Shown here piece after piece: positions 45,825 to 54,073 of a DNA stretch of 64,000 bases. The position numbers were made by a program, and so were the translations under genes. The notes below the pieces were generated by a model that ran no database searches, was not told the DNA's origin, and saw nothing but the letters and a program-made list of their open reading frames with translations. The stretch's first letter is position 1, and every line of letters begins with the position of its first letter. The stretch lies in the NCBI RefSeq assembly GCF_042434915.1, contig NZ_CP170198.1, positions 3,224,001 through 3,288,000 of the forward strand. Direction: 5' to 3'. Origin of the DNA: Aquimarina sp042434915 (GTDB lineage: Bacteria > Bacteroidota > Bacteroidia > Flavobacteriales > Flavobacteriaceae).

Positions 45825-46697
45825 ATGGGACTAAATTTAAAACAGATACCTAGAGTAGAGAAGATAAGCAAAGCTGATTTTATAGCTACCTACGTTTCAA
45901 AACAGCAGCCAGTCGTTATTGAGAAATTGATAGAGGACTGGCCTGCTTATAAAAAATGGGATTTAGAATATATAGCATCCATAGCAGGTGATAAGAACGT
46001 GCCTTTGTACGATGATCGACCCATAAGTTCGGAGCTCAAATTTAATGAACCTCATGCTACCATGAGAATGCGAGAGTATATTGATTTATTAAAACAAAAG
46101 CCTACTAACTATCGTATTTTTTTGTATAATTTGTTAAAAGAGACTCCGCCGCTACAAAATGATTATTCCTACCCACAAATAGGACTTAAGTTCTTAAAAA
46201 AGTTTCCTTTCTTGTTTTTTGGAGGAGAAGGTTCAAAAGTATTTATGCATTACGATATTGATTATGCTAATATTTTACATTTTCAGTTTCATGGAGAAAA
46301 ACAATGTATCTTATACCCTCCTTCTGAAACCAAATTTTTGTACAAAGTCCCTTATGCCTTAATTTCTCATCAACAAATAGATTACTCTAATCCAGACCTT
46401 GATCAATGGCCTGCATTAAAGCTCGCTAAGGGATATGTTACTAATTTGAAACATGGAGAAACTTTATATATGCCTGAAGGGTATTGGCATCAAATGACCT
46501 ATTTAACACCTGGATTCTCAATGAGTATTCGAGCATTACCAAGAAATTTTAAAAACTTTGCACGAGGATTTTATAGTTTTTTTATAATGCCGCATTTTGA
46601 TAATTTTATGCGTAAACAAAGAGGTCAACGTTGGATGGATTATAAAAACAAAGAAGCGATTAGACGAACCCATGCGTATAATGGAATCAAGGATTGA
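45825..46697 (+). CDS. Cupin-like / JmjC-type Fe(II)/2-oxoglutarate oxygenase
   Basis: The 290-residue protein matches the cupin_8 family. The HxD iron ligands are in MHYDIDY, and the distal His is in GYWHQMTYL. QPVVIEKLIEDWPA near the N-terminus is a typical opener. The family hydroxylates proteins or RNA and includes ribosomal oxygenases, but the substrate here is unknown. It is 44 bases after bioB and may be cotranscribed. Its 3' end overlaps recX by 11 bases in convergent orientation. Confidence 0.85.
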   Translation: MGLNLKQIPRVEKISKADFIATYVSKQQPVVIEKLIEDWPAYKKWDLEYIASIAGDKNVPLYDDRPISSELKFNEPHATMRMREYIDLLKQKPTNYRIFLYNLLKETPPLQNDYSYPQIGLKFLKKFPFLFFGGEGSKVFMHYDIDYANILHFQFHGEKQCILYPPSETKFLYKVPYALISHQQIDYSNPDLDQWPALKLAKGYVTNLKHGETLYMPEGYWHQMTYLTPGFSMSIRALPRNFKNFARGFYSFFIMPHFDNFMRKQRGQRWMDYKNKEAIRRTHAYNGIKD

Positions 46698-47166
46698 GTT
46701 CTTTTACCTTATCAAAAATTAAATCAGATTCCCATCCTCGGTACTGTAAATATGCGATTAATTTTTTTCTTTTCTTATACACATTTGTTTCCGATATTAA
46801 AGCGTTTCTGTTTTCGGCTAATTCGTGAAATTTATTGATATAATCCTGACTATCAATTTCTTTTAAAGCAATTTTAATTAAGTAGGCAGAAATATTTTTC
46901 TTTTTCAGCTCCAAGGTGATTCTTTGTTTTCCCCATTTTTTAATAGCAAATTTTCCTCTAGCATAACTTTTAGCAAATCGTTCTTCATTAAGAAAATTAT
47001 GTTCGATAAGATGCAGGATTACTTTTTCTTTTGCTTCGGGAATCAGCTTCATGGTGAATAGCTTATCTTCAACATCTTTATGACAGCGGTCTTGATAAAC
47101 ACAATAGTGTTCCATTTTGCGTAGAGCTTCTTTAAAAGTGATAGATTGTTGAAGTTTTTGCTGCAT
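46687..47166 (-). CDS. recX: RecX, RecA regulatory protein
   Basis: This 159-residue all-helical protein shows repeated three-helix units: the opener ALRKMEHYCVYQDRC, LIEHNFLNEERFAKSY and ARGKFAIKKWGKQRITLEL. RecX binds RecA filaments and limits recombination. No recA gene is in the window, so recX is uncoupled from it here, as is common in this phylum. It is convergent with the cupin-like gene. Confidence 0.9.
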   Translation of the reverse strand: MQQKLQQSITFKEALRKMEHYCVYQDRCHKDVEDKLFTMKLIPEAKEKVILHLIEHNFLNEERFAKSYARGKFAIKKWGKQRITLELKKKNISAYLIKIALKEIDSQDYINKFHELAENRNALISETNVYKKRKKLIAYLQYRGWESDLIFDKVKELNP

Positions 47167-47243
47167 GCATCAAAGATAGGAAACTATCAATTTGACAGAA
47201 TTAATTTATTGATAAAATCATCTCTAAGGTAAAGATTAAAACA

Positions 47244-47280
47244 AAAAAAGCCCGATTTATTTTTATAAATCGGGCTTTTA
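47244..47280 (-). terminator. Terminator after the RNase G gene
   Basis: AAAAGCCCGATTTAT / ATAAATCGGGCTTTT with a short loop; T-run on both strands. It lies just past the RNase G stop (47285). Confidence 0.9.
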
Positions 47281-47284
47281 TTTT

Positions 47285-48844
47285 TTATCCTATCACGTTA
47301 CCATCTTTGTCATGGAAATGATATTCTAAATATGTGTAAGCATCTCTAGGTATAATCTTTACCCATCGCTTATGGTCTATAAACCATTTTGATCGGGCAG
47401 ATGGAAAACCTTTTGTTAAAAAAGCAGCAATAAAAGGGTGGGCACTAAGCGTAATCTTTTTCTTGTCTTTTTTAATAATTCTTTCTAAATCCACTTTAAT
47501 TTTGTCCAGCAAAACTATTGGCGCCTCAACTTCGCCTTTTCCTCCGTTAGGGTTGTCCTCACGAGTTTTGATGTTCATCTCTGGTCTTACACGCTGTCTT
47601 GTGATTTGAATAAGACCAAATTTACTAGGTGGTAAAATTTTATGTTTTGCTCTATCGTCTTTCATCTCTTCTCTAAGATGATTAAAAAGCGTTCTGCGAT
47701 TATCTGCATTATTCATATCAATAAAGTCTACTACAATAATACCGCCCATATCTCTTAGGCGTAGTTGCCTTGCGACTTCTGTAGCGCTAATAAGATTCAC
47801 TTCGAGAGCCGTATCTTCTTGATTTTTTGCTTTATTAGAACGATTTCCGCTATTTACATCAATAACATGCATAGCTTCGGTATGTTCAATAACCAGATAA
47901 GCACCTTTGCTCATGGAAACTGTTTGACCAAAACTTGTTTTAATTTGTCGTTCAATGCCATATTTTTCATAAATAGGCGTATTGGATTGATGTAATTTTA
48001 CGATAGATTCTTTTTTTGGTGCAATTTCATGCACATAATCTTTGATCTGATTGTAGAGTACTTCGTCATCCACACAAATAGAAGTAAATGAATCATTGAA
48101 TACATCTCTCAATATCGAGGATGCTCTGTTCATTTCTCCCAAAATTTTGGAAGGATGTGGAGCTCTATGTAATTTTTTGGACATAGTCTCCCAACGTTCA
48201 ATCAGATTTTGTAAATCTTTGTCTAGTTCTGCGACTTTTTTACCTTCGGCTACAGTACGCACAATAATCCCAAAACCTTTGGGTTTAATGCTTTTAACAA
48301 GTCGTTTAAGACGTTCCTTCTCTTTTGAAGATTCGATTTTTTGAGAAATTGATACTCGATTAGAGAACGGAACTAATACAATATATCTACCAGCAATAGA
48401 CAGCTCTGAGCTTATTCTAGGGCCTTTTGTAGAAATAGGTTCTTTTACGATTTGTACTAATAGCGATTGATTTGATTTGAGAACATCGGTGATAACACCG
48501 TTTTTGTCAATATCGTTATCTATAGGAAAATCTTTTAAAGAATAATCCTTTAGCTTACCTGTGCTTACACGTTTGATAAATTTCAATAAAGTAGATACTT
48601 GAGGTCCTAGGTCATGGTAATGCAAAAAGGCATCTTTTTCATACCCCACATTTACAAATGCGGCATTAAGACCAGGAACAGCTTTGCGAATTTTGGCAAT
48701 AAAAATATCGCCTACTGCAAAATTACTGTCATCTTCTTCTTTGTGAAATTCAACAAGTTTTCCATCTTTTAATAAGGCAAAATCTGTAGATGAACCAGAT
48801 CTAATGATCAATTCTTTGTTCACTCTGATAAGATTTTTATCCAC
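47285..48844 (-). CDS. rng: Ribonuclease E/G family endoribonuclease
   Basis: The 519-residue protein is the RNase G/CafA-type short form with no C-terminal degradosome scaffold. The N-terminal S1-like domain is about 38-125. The catalytic region has VDFIDMNNA (metal-binding Asp residues) and LIQITRQRVRP. It processes 5S rRNA, 16S rRNA 5' ends and mRNAs. The N-terminal MDKNLIRVNKELIIRSG is typical of Bacteroidota. A hairpin (48907-48950) lies in its probable leader. Confidence 0.95.
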   Translation of the reverse strand: MDKNLIRVNKELIIRSGSSTDFALLKDGKLVEFHKEEDDSNFAVGDIFIAKIRKAVPGLNAAFVNVGYEKDAFLHYHDLGPQVSTLLKFIKRVSTGKLKDYSLKDFPIDNDIDKNGVITDVLKSNQSLLVQIVKEPISTKGPRISSELSIAGRYIVLVPFSNRVSISQKIESSKEKERLKRLVKSIKPKGFGIIVRTVAEGKKVAELDKDLQNLIERWETMSKKLHRAPHPSKILGEMNRASSILRDVFNDSFTSICVDDEVLYNQIKDYVHEIAPKKESIVKLHQSNTPIYEKYGIERQIKTSFGQTVSMSKGAYLVIEHTEAMHVIDVNSGNRSNKAKNQEDTALEVNLISATEVARQLRLRDMGGIIVVDFIDMNNADNRRTLFNHLREEMKDDRAKHKILPPSKFGLIQITRQRVRPEMNIKTREDNPNGGKGEVEAPIVLLDKIKVDLERIIKKDKKKITLSAHPFIAAFLTKGFPSARSKWFIDHKRWVKIIPRDAYTYLEYHFHDKDGNVIG

Positions 48845-48906
48845 CTCGATTGAATCGAGACAGATGGATTAAACAAAATTTTCACAGGAATTTTCTAAAT
48901 TCCATT

Positions 48907-48950
48907 AAAATAAAGAGACTGTATAATACATAAACAGTCAGCTTTATTTT
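48907..48950 (-). promoter_or_regulatory. Long hairpin upstream of rng
   Basis: AAAATAAAG (48907-48915) pairs with CTTTATTTT (48942-48950), and GACTGT (48917-48922) with ACAGTC (48934-48939), with a small internal loop. It lies 63 bases before the rng start. It could be a 5' leader structure or a second terminator. Confidence 0.55.
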
Positions 48951-48971
48951 GATTTCAATGAACTGCTAAAA

Positions 48972-49000
48972 AGAAAAAGTAGTTACTAACTACTTTTTCT
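48972..49000 (-). terminator. Terminator overlapping the end of the 29-residue protein gene
   Basis: AGAAAAAGTAGTT and AACTACTTTTTCT form a perfect 13-bp stem with a 3-base loop, followed by T-rich sequence on the minus strand. The upstream arm includes the last Lys codons and the TAG stop of the small gene. Confidence 0.85.
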
Positions 49001-49079
49001 TGTGACGGTTAGCTCTTCTTCTTTTTTTACGCTTATGCGTAGCAACCTTATGTCTTTTACGTTTCTTACCACTTGGCAT
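48990..49079 (-). CDS. 29-residue Arg/Lys-rich ribosomal-type protein (AURKAIP1/COX24-like)
   Basis: The frame starts at ATG 49079 and ends at TAG 48990. It starts MPSGKKRKRHKVATHKRK and ends with a long basic tract (RRRANRHKKK), so 18 of 29 residues are Lys or Arg. This matches the tiny protein family of Bacteroidota annotated as AURKAIP1/COX24 domain (mitochondrial ribosomal mS38-like), thought to be a ribosome-associated protein. The assignment rests on memory of the family and was not searched. The gene lies 27 bases after hup and carries its own terminator. Confidence 0.8.
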   Translation of the reverse strand: MPSGKKRKRHKVATHKRKKRRRANRHKKK

Positions 49080-49105
49080 AGTGTATAATATTTATTGATT
49101 ATTAA

Positions 49106-49396
49106 TTACTTAACTTCTACATTAGTTTTTACACCTTCGACAAATACTTTTGCCGGTTTGAATGCTGGTATATTGTGTGCTGGAATTTTTATTGTAGTAT
49201 TTTTTGAAATATTACGACCAGTTTTTTCAGCTCTAGTTTTGATAATAAAACTTCCGAATCCTCTTAAGTATACGTTATCACCACTCTCCAAAGAACTTTT
49301 TACTTCTTCCATAAATGTTTCAACAGTTGCCTGTACATCACCTTTTTCAATTCCTAGCTTCTCTGAAATTTTTGCTACGATATCTGCTTTAGTCAT
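49106..49396 (-). CDS. hup: HU-family DNA-binding protein
   Basis: The 96-residue nucleoid protein starts MTKADIVAKISEKLGIEKGDVQ. The DNA-binding arm lies around residues 45-75: GFGSFIIKTRAEKTGRNISKN, then IPAHNIPAFKPAK. It binds and bends DNA as a dimer. The gene has a consensus -7 box TATATTTG 40-47 bases upstream. The small basic protein gene follows after 26 bases and may share its transcript. Confidence 0.97.
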   Translation of the reverse strand: MTKADIVAKISEKLGIEKGDVQATVETFMEEVKSSLESGDNVYLRGFGSFIIKTRAEKTGRNISKNTTIKIPAHNIPAFKPAKVFVEGVKTNVEVK

Positions 49397-49436
49397 TATT
49401 ATACCTATTTAGGGGTTTTTTAAATTTTCAAGGGGG

Positions 49437-49444
49437 CAAATATA
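49437..49444 (-). promoter_or_regulatory. -7 promoter element of hup
   Basis: TATATTTG on the minus strand matches TAnnTTTG, with a TTG at 49468-49466 about 21 bases upstream. Confidence 0.6.
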
Positions 49445-49527
49445 ACAATTTAAATTCCAAAATATCAATACTTAAGATTAAATTATCGCCTTTAAAGAAT
49501 TAATTTAGCAAATTGTAAAAATTAACG

Positions 49528-50580
49528 ATGGAATTTGGTAAAAAACTAATAATCTGGTACTTAGAGCACAAAAGGGATATGCCTTGGAGACAAACTAAGG
49601 ATCCATATAGTATTTGGCTTAGTGAAATTATTTTGCAACAGACACGAGTGCGTCAAGGTTTACCGTATTATTTGGCCTTCAAATCTTCTTTTCCAACCGT
49701 TTTTGATCTAGCTGCTGCAAGTGAAGAAAAGGTGCTTAAGTTATGGCAAGGTTTGGGTTATTACTCTAGAGCTAGAAACTTACATTTTACTGCACAATAT
49801 GTGGTAAACGAATATAACGGTATCTTTCCCAAGGATTATAATGGATTGATTAAATTAAAGGGAATTGGGGATTATACAGCTAGTGCTATCGCTTCTATTT
49901 GCTATAAAGAAGTAGTGCCAGTAATCGATGGTAATGTCTATAGAGTATTATCGAGAATTTTTGGAATAGAAACTCCTATTAATAGCTCTCCTGCTTTAAA
50001 AGAATTTAAGGGTTTGGCGGCAGAGCTTATTGATAGAACGAGCCCTGATGTTTTTAATCAAGCCATTATGGAGTTTGGAGCCATCCAATGTAAGCCCCAA
50101 AGTCCTGATTGCACCGTATGTCCGTTTAATGATCGTTGTTTTGCTATGCAAAACAATAAGGTTTCGGTATTACCTGTAAAGTTAAAGAAATTAAAAATAA
50201 AGAAGCGATATTTTAATTATATCATTTTTAAACTCCCTGATGGTAAGGTTATGTTTCAACAACGCAAAAATGTTGGTATCTGGGAAGGGCTTTATGAGTT
50301 TCCGCTAATAGAATCAGATAAACTTCAAGAAGCTACTGAACTTCAAAAAGAAGAAGCTTTTTTACAATTGGTAACAGAGCAACCATTTTCATTATCTATA
50401 TATAAAGAAGAACCAATTATTCATAAATTATCTCATCAACATTTATATACTAGATTTTACATCGTAGCGCTTGCCAAAGCACCTATATTAAAGGAAAATC
50501 AGTATTTAATTTCTGCCGAAACTATACATGAGTACCCCGTGCCTGTACTTATTGGTAACTTTATAGAATCGTTTTTTTAG
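49528..50580 (+). CDS. mutY: A/G-specific adenine glycosylase
   Basis: The 350-residue enzyme removes adenine paired with 8-oxoguanine. It has the helix-hairpin-helix LKGIGDYTASAIAS with the catalytic Glu/Asp region (SEIILQQTRVRQG and VIDGNVYRVL), the [4Fe-4S] Cys set CKPQSPDCTVCPFNDRC, and a C-terminal NUDIX-like MutT domain (about 225-350) that reads 8-oxoG. It begins the conserved mutY-ssb-gldE-gldD order. Confidence 0.97.
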   Translation: MEFGKKLIIWYLEHKRDMPWRQTKDPYSIWLSEIILQQTRVRQGLPYYLAFKSSFPTVFDLAAASEEKVLKLWQGLGYYSRARNLHFTAQYVVNEYNGIFPKDYNGLIKLKGIGDYTASAIASICYKEVVPVIDGNVYRVLSRIFGIETPINSSPALKEFKGLAAELIDRTSPDVFNQAIMEFGAIQCKPQSPDCTVCPFNDRCFAMQNNKVSVLPVKLKKLKIKKRYFNYIIFKLPDGKVMFQQRKNVGIWEGLYEFPLIESDKLQEATELQKEEAFLQLVTEQPFSLSIYKEEPIIHKLSHQHLYTRFYIVALAKAPILKENQYLISAETIHEYPVPVLIGNFIESFF

Positions 50581-50701
50581 GTATTGGGCTTTTTTAGTAC
50601 ATTTACTATTGTTAATATAGGACTTAAATTATTATACTATTAATTTTAAAAGTTTCGTTTAACTATTATATCGTACTTAACAAGTACAAAAAAAATATGC
50701 T

Positions 50702-51157
50702 ATGTCTGGAACACTTAATAAGGTAATGTTGATCGGTCATACCGGAGACGAAGTTAAAATGCACTATTTTGAAGGAGGGAATTGTATTGGTAGATTTCCT
50801 TTAGCTACTAATGACTCTTATGTTAATAAGTCTACTGGAGAGAGGGTTAATTCAACCGAATGGCATAATATAGTGGTTAGAAATAAAGCCGCAGAAATTT
50901 GTGAAAAGTATCTTACAAAAGGTGATAAGGTATATATCGAAGGTCGTTTGAAAACACGTAAGTGGCAAGATGAGCAAGGAAAAGATCGGTACAGTACAGA
51001 GATACAATGTACAGATTTTACGTTTCTTACTCCCAAGACCGAAAATCAAAACACCTCTAATCAACAACTGTCAAACAGTCCTAATGAGTCTGTACTAAAT
51101 CAAAGTCAAAATACAGAACCCAACACAGGAGCCGAAGAGGATGATCTTCCGTTCTAA
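50702..51157 (+). CDS. ssb: Single-stranded DNA-binding protein
   Basis: The 151-residue protein has an OB fold (about 1-110; starts MSGTLNKVMLIGHTGDEV), a short disordered Q/N/S-rich linker and the acidic C-terminal tip EEDDLPF, which binds partner proteins. It protects single-stranded DNA in replication and repair. gldE follows after 24 bases. Confidence 0.97.
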   Translation: MSGTLNKVMLIGHTGDEVKMHYFEGGNCIGRFPLATNDSYVNKSTGERVNSTEWHNIVVRNKAAEICEKYLTKGDKVYIEGRLKTRKWQDEQGKDRYSTEIQCTDFTFLTPKTENQNTSNQQLSNSPNESVLNQSQNTEPNTGAEEDDLPF

Positions 51158-51181
51158 AATGTTTAACTAAACCCAAATACC

Positions 51182-52525
51182 TTGGACCCTGATCCTGAAG
51201 CCTTATTTATACCGTTTTTAATAATTGATACGTGGCAAACGATCAATATTTTTATTTTATTTATCCTGCTGGTTTTTTCAGCGTTGATTAGTGGGAGCGA
51301 AGTAGCACTCTTTTCGCTTACTCCATCTGATCTTAGAGAAGAGGATCAGGTCCCAGAAAAAGATCTGAAAATCCTTCTTCGTCTTTTAAGTAAGCCCAAA
51401 AAGCTTTTGGCTACTATATTGGTTGCTAATAATTTTATAAACATAGCGATCGTATTACTTTTTGATAGCTTAGGAGAAGTATATTTAAAAAACGTAGATT
51501 ATCTATTATTTGATTATGTCAATTTACGTTTTTTGATAGAAGTTGTTGTAGTAACTTTTATGATACTTTTATTTGGTGAAATTTTACCTAAAATCTATGC
51601 AAGTAGAAACAAAGTGAAATTTTCACGAGTCATGGCACGACCCCTTAGGGTTTTGGATTGGCTTTTATCCCCCCTTAGCTCTCCAATGAGGCAAATAACT
51701 ATTGGCATACACGAGAGATTGGGAAAACAAAAATCCAATCTTAGTGTTGATCAACTATCTCAAGCCTTAGAGCTTACATCGGATACAGATACAACCTCAG
51801 AAGAGAAAAAAATTCTTGAAGGTATTGTAAATTTTGGAAATACAGATACAAAGCAAGTCATGCGACCCCGTATGGATGTTTTTGCACTTAATCAGGCGGC
51901 CAAATTTCACGAAATTATTCCCGAAATTATCAAAAATGGCTATTCACGTATTCCTATCTATAATGAAAGTATAGATCAAGTAACAGGAATTTTATATGTC
52001 AAAGATCTTTTACCATATATTAATGAAAAGGATTTTGATTGGAATACTTTAATGCGTGAACCCTACTTTGTACCAGAGAATAAAAAGCTTGATGATTTAT
52101 TAAATGATTTTAAGAATAAGAAAAATCATTTGGCAATCGTAGTCGATGAGTATGGAGGAACCAGTGGTTTAATTTCTTTGGAAGATATTATTGAAGAAAT
52201 CGTGGGAGATATTAGTGATGAATTTGATGATGAAGATCTTATTTTCTCCAAATTGGATGATAAAAACTATGTGTTCGAAGGACGAACTGCATTAAAGGAT
52301 TTTTATAAGGTTCTTAAGCTTGAGGATACTACTATTTTTGAAACACGTAAGGGGGATGCTGAAACAATTGCTGGGTTTTTATTAGAAATATCAGGTAATT
52401 TTCCAGAAAAAAATGAAACTCTGAGTATTGAAAATTATGATTTTATAATAGAATCTTTAGATAATAAGAGAATTAAACAAGTAAAGTTGACGATAAATGA
52501 TAGTACGATTGATGAGGATGAGTAA
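51182..52525 (+). CDS. gldE: GldE, gliding-motility-associated CorC/HlyC-like membrane protein
   Basis: The 447-residue protein starts at TTG 51182 (MDPDPEALF). A DUF21 domain with four membrane helices (about 20-185) precedes a CBS pair (about 205-330; RMDVFAL, SRIPIYNESIDQVTGILYVKDLL) and a CorC_HlyC domain (about 345-440). It is a paralogue of magnesium/cobalt efflux proteins. In Flavobacterium johnsoniae gldE lies next to gldD and overexpression can suppress some gliding defects (family knowledge). It overlaps gldD. Confidence 0.9.
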   Translation: MDPDPEALFIPFLIIDTWQTINIFILFILLVFSALISGSEVALFSLTPSDLREEDQVPEKDLKILLRLLSKPKKLLATILVANNFINIAIVLLFDSLGEVYLKNVDYLLFDYVNLRFLIEVVVVTFMILLFGEILPKIYASRNKVKFSRVMARPLRVLDWLLSPLSSPMRQITIGIHERLGKQKSNLSVDQLSQALELTSDTDTTSEEKKILEGIVNFGNTDTKQVMRPRMDVFALNQAAKFHEIIPEIIKNGYSRIPIYNESIDQVTGILYVKDLLPYINEKDFDWNTLMREPYFVPENKKLDDLLNDFKNKKNHLAIVVDEYGGTSGLISLEDIIEEIVGDISDEFDDEDLIFSKLDDKNYVFEGRTALKDFYKVLKLEDTTIFETRKGDAETIAGFLLEISGNFPEKNETLSIENYDFIIESLDNKRIKQVKLTINDSTIDEDE

Positions 52526-53084
52526 AAGTTGGATGGTAGTTTTGACTGTGTTTTGCATATCGTGTGGAGGTGAAACCTTGCCCAAACCAAAAGCCATGCT
52601 TAGGTTAGATTATCCAACACCTATATATGTAAAGGCCGAAACCCCATGTCTTTATACTTTTGAAATTAATAAGGTAGCTAAATTAATTCCTGTAAATAAA
52701 CGCAGTAAATGCTGGTATAATCTCGAATACTCTAGGTTACATGCAAAACTATATGTTTCATATTACCCAATTGATAACAATTTGGATTCTTTATTGAGAG
52801 ATGCTCAAAACCTTACTCAAGAACACGTTGTAAAAGCAGATGGCATTGCCCAAAAACCTTATATTAACGAGGAACAAAAGGTGTACGGTATGTTTTATGA
52901 GGTTTCTGGAAATGCCGCCTCACAAGCGCAATTTTATGTTACAGATAGTGTGAATCATTTTATATCTGGATCTGCATACTTTGATGTACGTCCAAACTAT
53001 GATTCTATATTACCAGCAGCACAATATTTGCGAAATGATATTCAACATTTGATGGAATCTATCACTTGGAAAACAGCTAAATAA
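52518..53084 (+). CDS. gldD: GldD, gliding motility lipoprotein
   Basis: The 188-residue lipoprotein is read from ATG 52518; ATGs at 52497 and 52512 are alternatives. The lipobox is ISC near residue 16, followed by GGETLPKPKAMLRLDYP. The mature domain shows FEINKVAKL and LHAKLYVSYYPID as in GldD. GldD is needed for T9SS-dependent gliding and secretion. The start is chosen for signal-peptide length. It overlaps the gldE 3' end by eight bases. Confidence 0.93.
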   Translation: MSKSWMVVLTVFCISCGGETLPKPKAMLRLDYPTPIYVKAETPCLYTFEINKVAKLIPVNKRSKCWYNLEYSRLHAKLYVSYYPIDNNLDSLLRDAQNLTQEHVVKADGIAQKPYINEEQKVYGMFYEVSGNAASQAQFYVTDSVNHFISGSAYFDVRPNYDSILPAAQYLRNDIQHLMESITWKTAK

Positions 53085-53149
53085 TTTTATTTGATAAATA
53101 TTCGTATTTGATGATATTTTAATCACTTTTGCAACCTTATTTCTAAAAT

Positions 53150-54040
53150 ATGCAAAGTAATTCGTCAAAATGGCTTTATTTAATAATACTCTCATTAGTT
53201 TGGGGGAGTTCATTTATATTAATTAAAAAATCTTTAGTAGGGTTAACTCCGTTACAATTAGGTGCGTTAAGAACGTTGTTTGCCTCGATCTTTTTGTTTC
53301 TAATAGGGTTTAAAAGTATAAGAACAATCAAAAAAAATGAGTGGAAATGGGTGACGATTTCTGCTTTTGTAGGAACTTTTATACCAGCATTTTTATTCGC
53401 TTTTGCAGAGACAGAGATCGATAGTGCCATTGCCTCTATACTCAACTCAACCACCCCTTTGGTCACCCTTGTTTTGGGCATAGTGCTATTTTCAATAAAG
53501 TCTAATAGAAACCAAATCATTGGTGTAATTGTTGGATTTTTAGGATGTTTGGCTTTGATCTGGGAGGGGGCAAACGTGAATCCTAATCAGAACTATTATT
53601 ATGCATTATTAGTTATAGTCGCTTCTTTTTGTTATGCTACAAATGTAAATATCATTAAACGCTATATGCAAAATATTTCTCCAATGGCCATTGCCAATGG
53701 AAATTTTTTAATTTTGGTTCTTCCATCTTTGCTAGTACTTTATTTTTCTGGATTTATGAACAATGAAGTAATTGAGCAAGACGAAGTTCAAACCAGTTTG
53801 ATATATGTAGGCATTTTGGCAGTGGTAGGAACGGGTGTGGCAAAAGTACTATTTAATAAACTGGTGCAGATAAGTACTCCTGTATTTGCGACTTCTGTTA
53901 CATATACAATTCCTATTGTAGCTTTATTATGGGGTTTATTGGATGGAGAAAAATTCACAATATATCAAGGTATCGCAGCCTGTCTTATTGTCTTTGGGGT
54001 TTATCTTTCTAATAGAAGCAAAAAAGGTTCGCTCAAATAA
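53150..54040 (+). CDS. DMT-family (EamA) transporter
   Basis: The 296-residue protein has ten membrane helices in two EamA repeats; WGSSFILIKKSL near the N-terminus is a common opener. The substrate is unknown (drug/metabolite exporters, some amino-acid carriers). It has no neighbour to suggest one. It converges with the M16 gene and shares the terminator at 54024, whose left arm lies in its last codons. Confidence 0.9.
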   Translation: MQSNSSKWLYLIILSLVWGSSFILIKKSLVGLTPLQLGALRTLFASIFLFLIGFKSIRTIKKNEWKWVTISAFVGTFIPAFLFAFAETEIDSAIASILNSTTPLVTLVLGIVLFSIKSNRNQIIGVIVGFLGCLALIWEGANVNPNQNYYYALLVIVASFCYATNVNIIKRYMQNISPMAIANGNFLILVLPSLLVLYFSGFMNNEVIEQDEVQTSLIYVGILAVVGTGVAKVLFNKLVQISTPVFATSVTYTIPIVALLWGLLDGEKFTIYQGIAACLIVFGVYLSNRSKKGSLK

Positions 54041-54062
54041 GAAACGAACCTTGGATTTTTTT
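54024..54062 (+). terminator. Terminator overlapping the end of the DMT transporter gene
   Basis: AAGGTTCG (54024-54031) pairs with CGAACCTT (54045-54052), followed by a long T-run. It begins inside the coding end. Confidence 0.75.
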
Positions 54063-54073
54063 TGTATTGGGAT

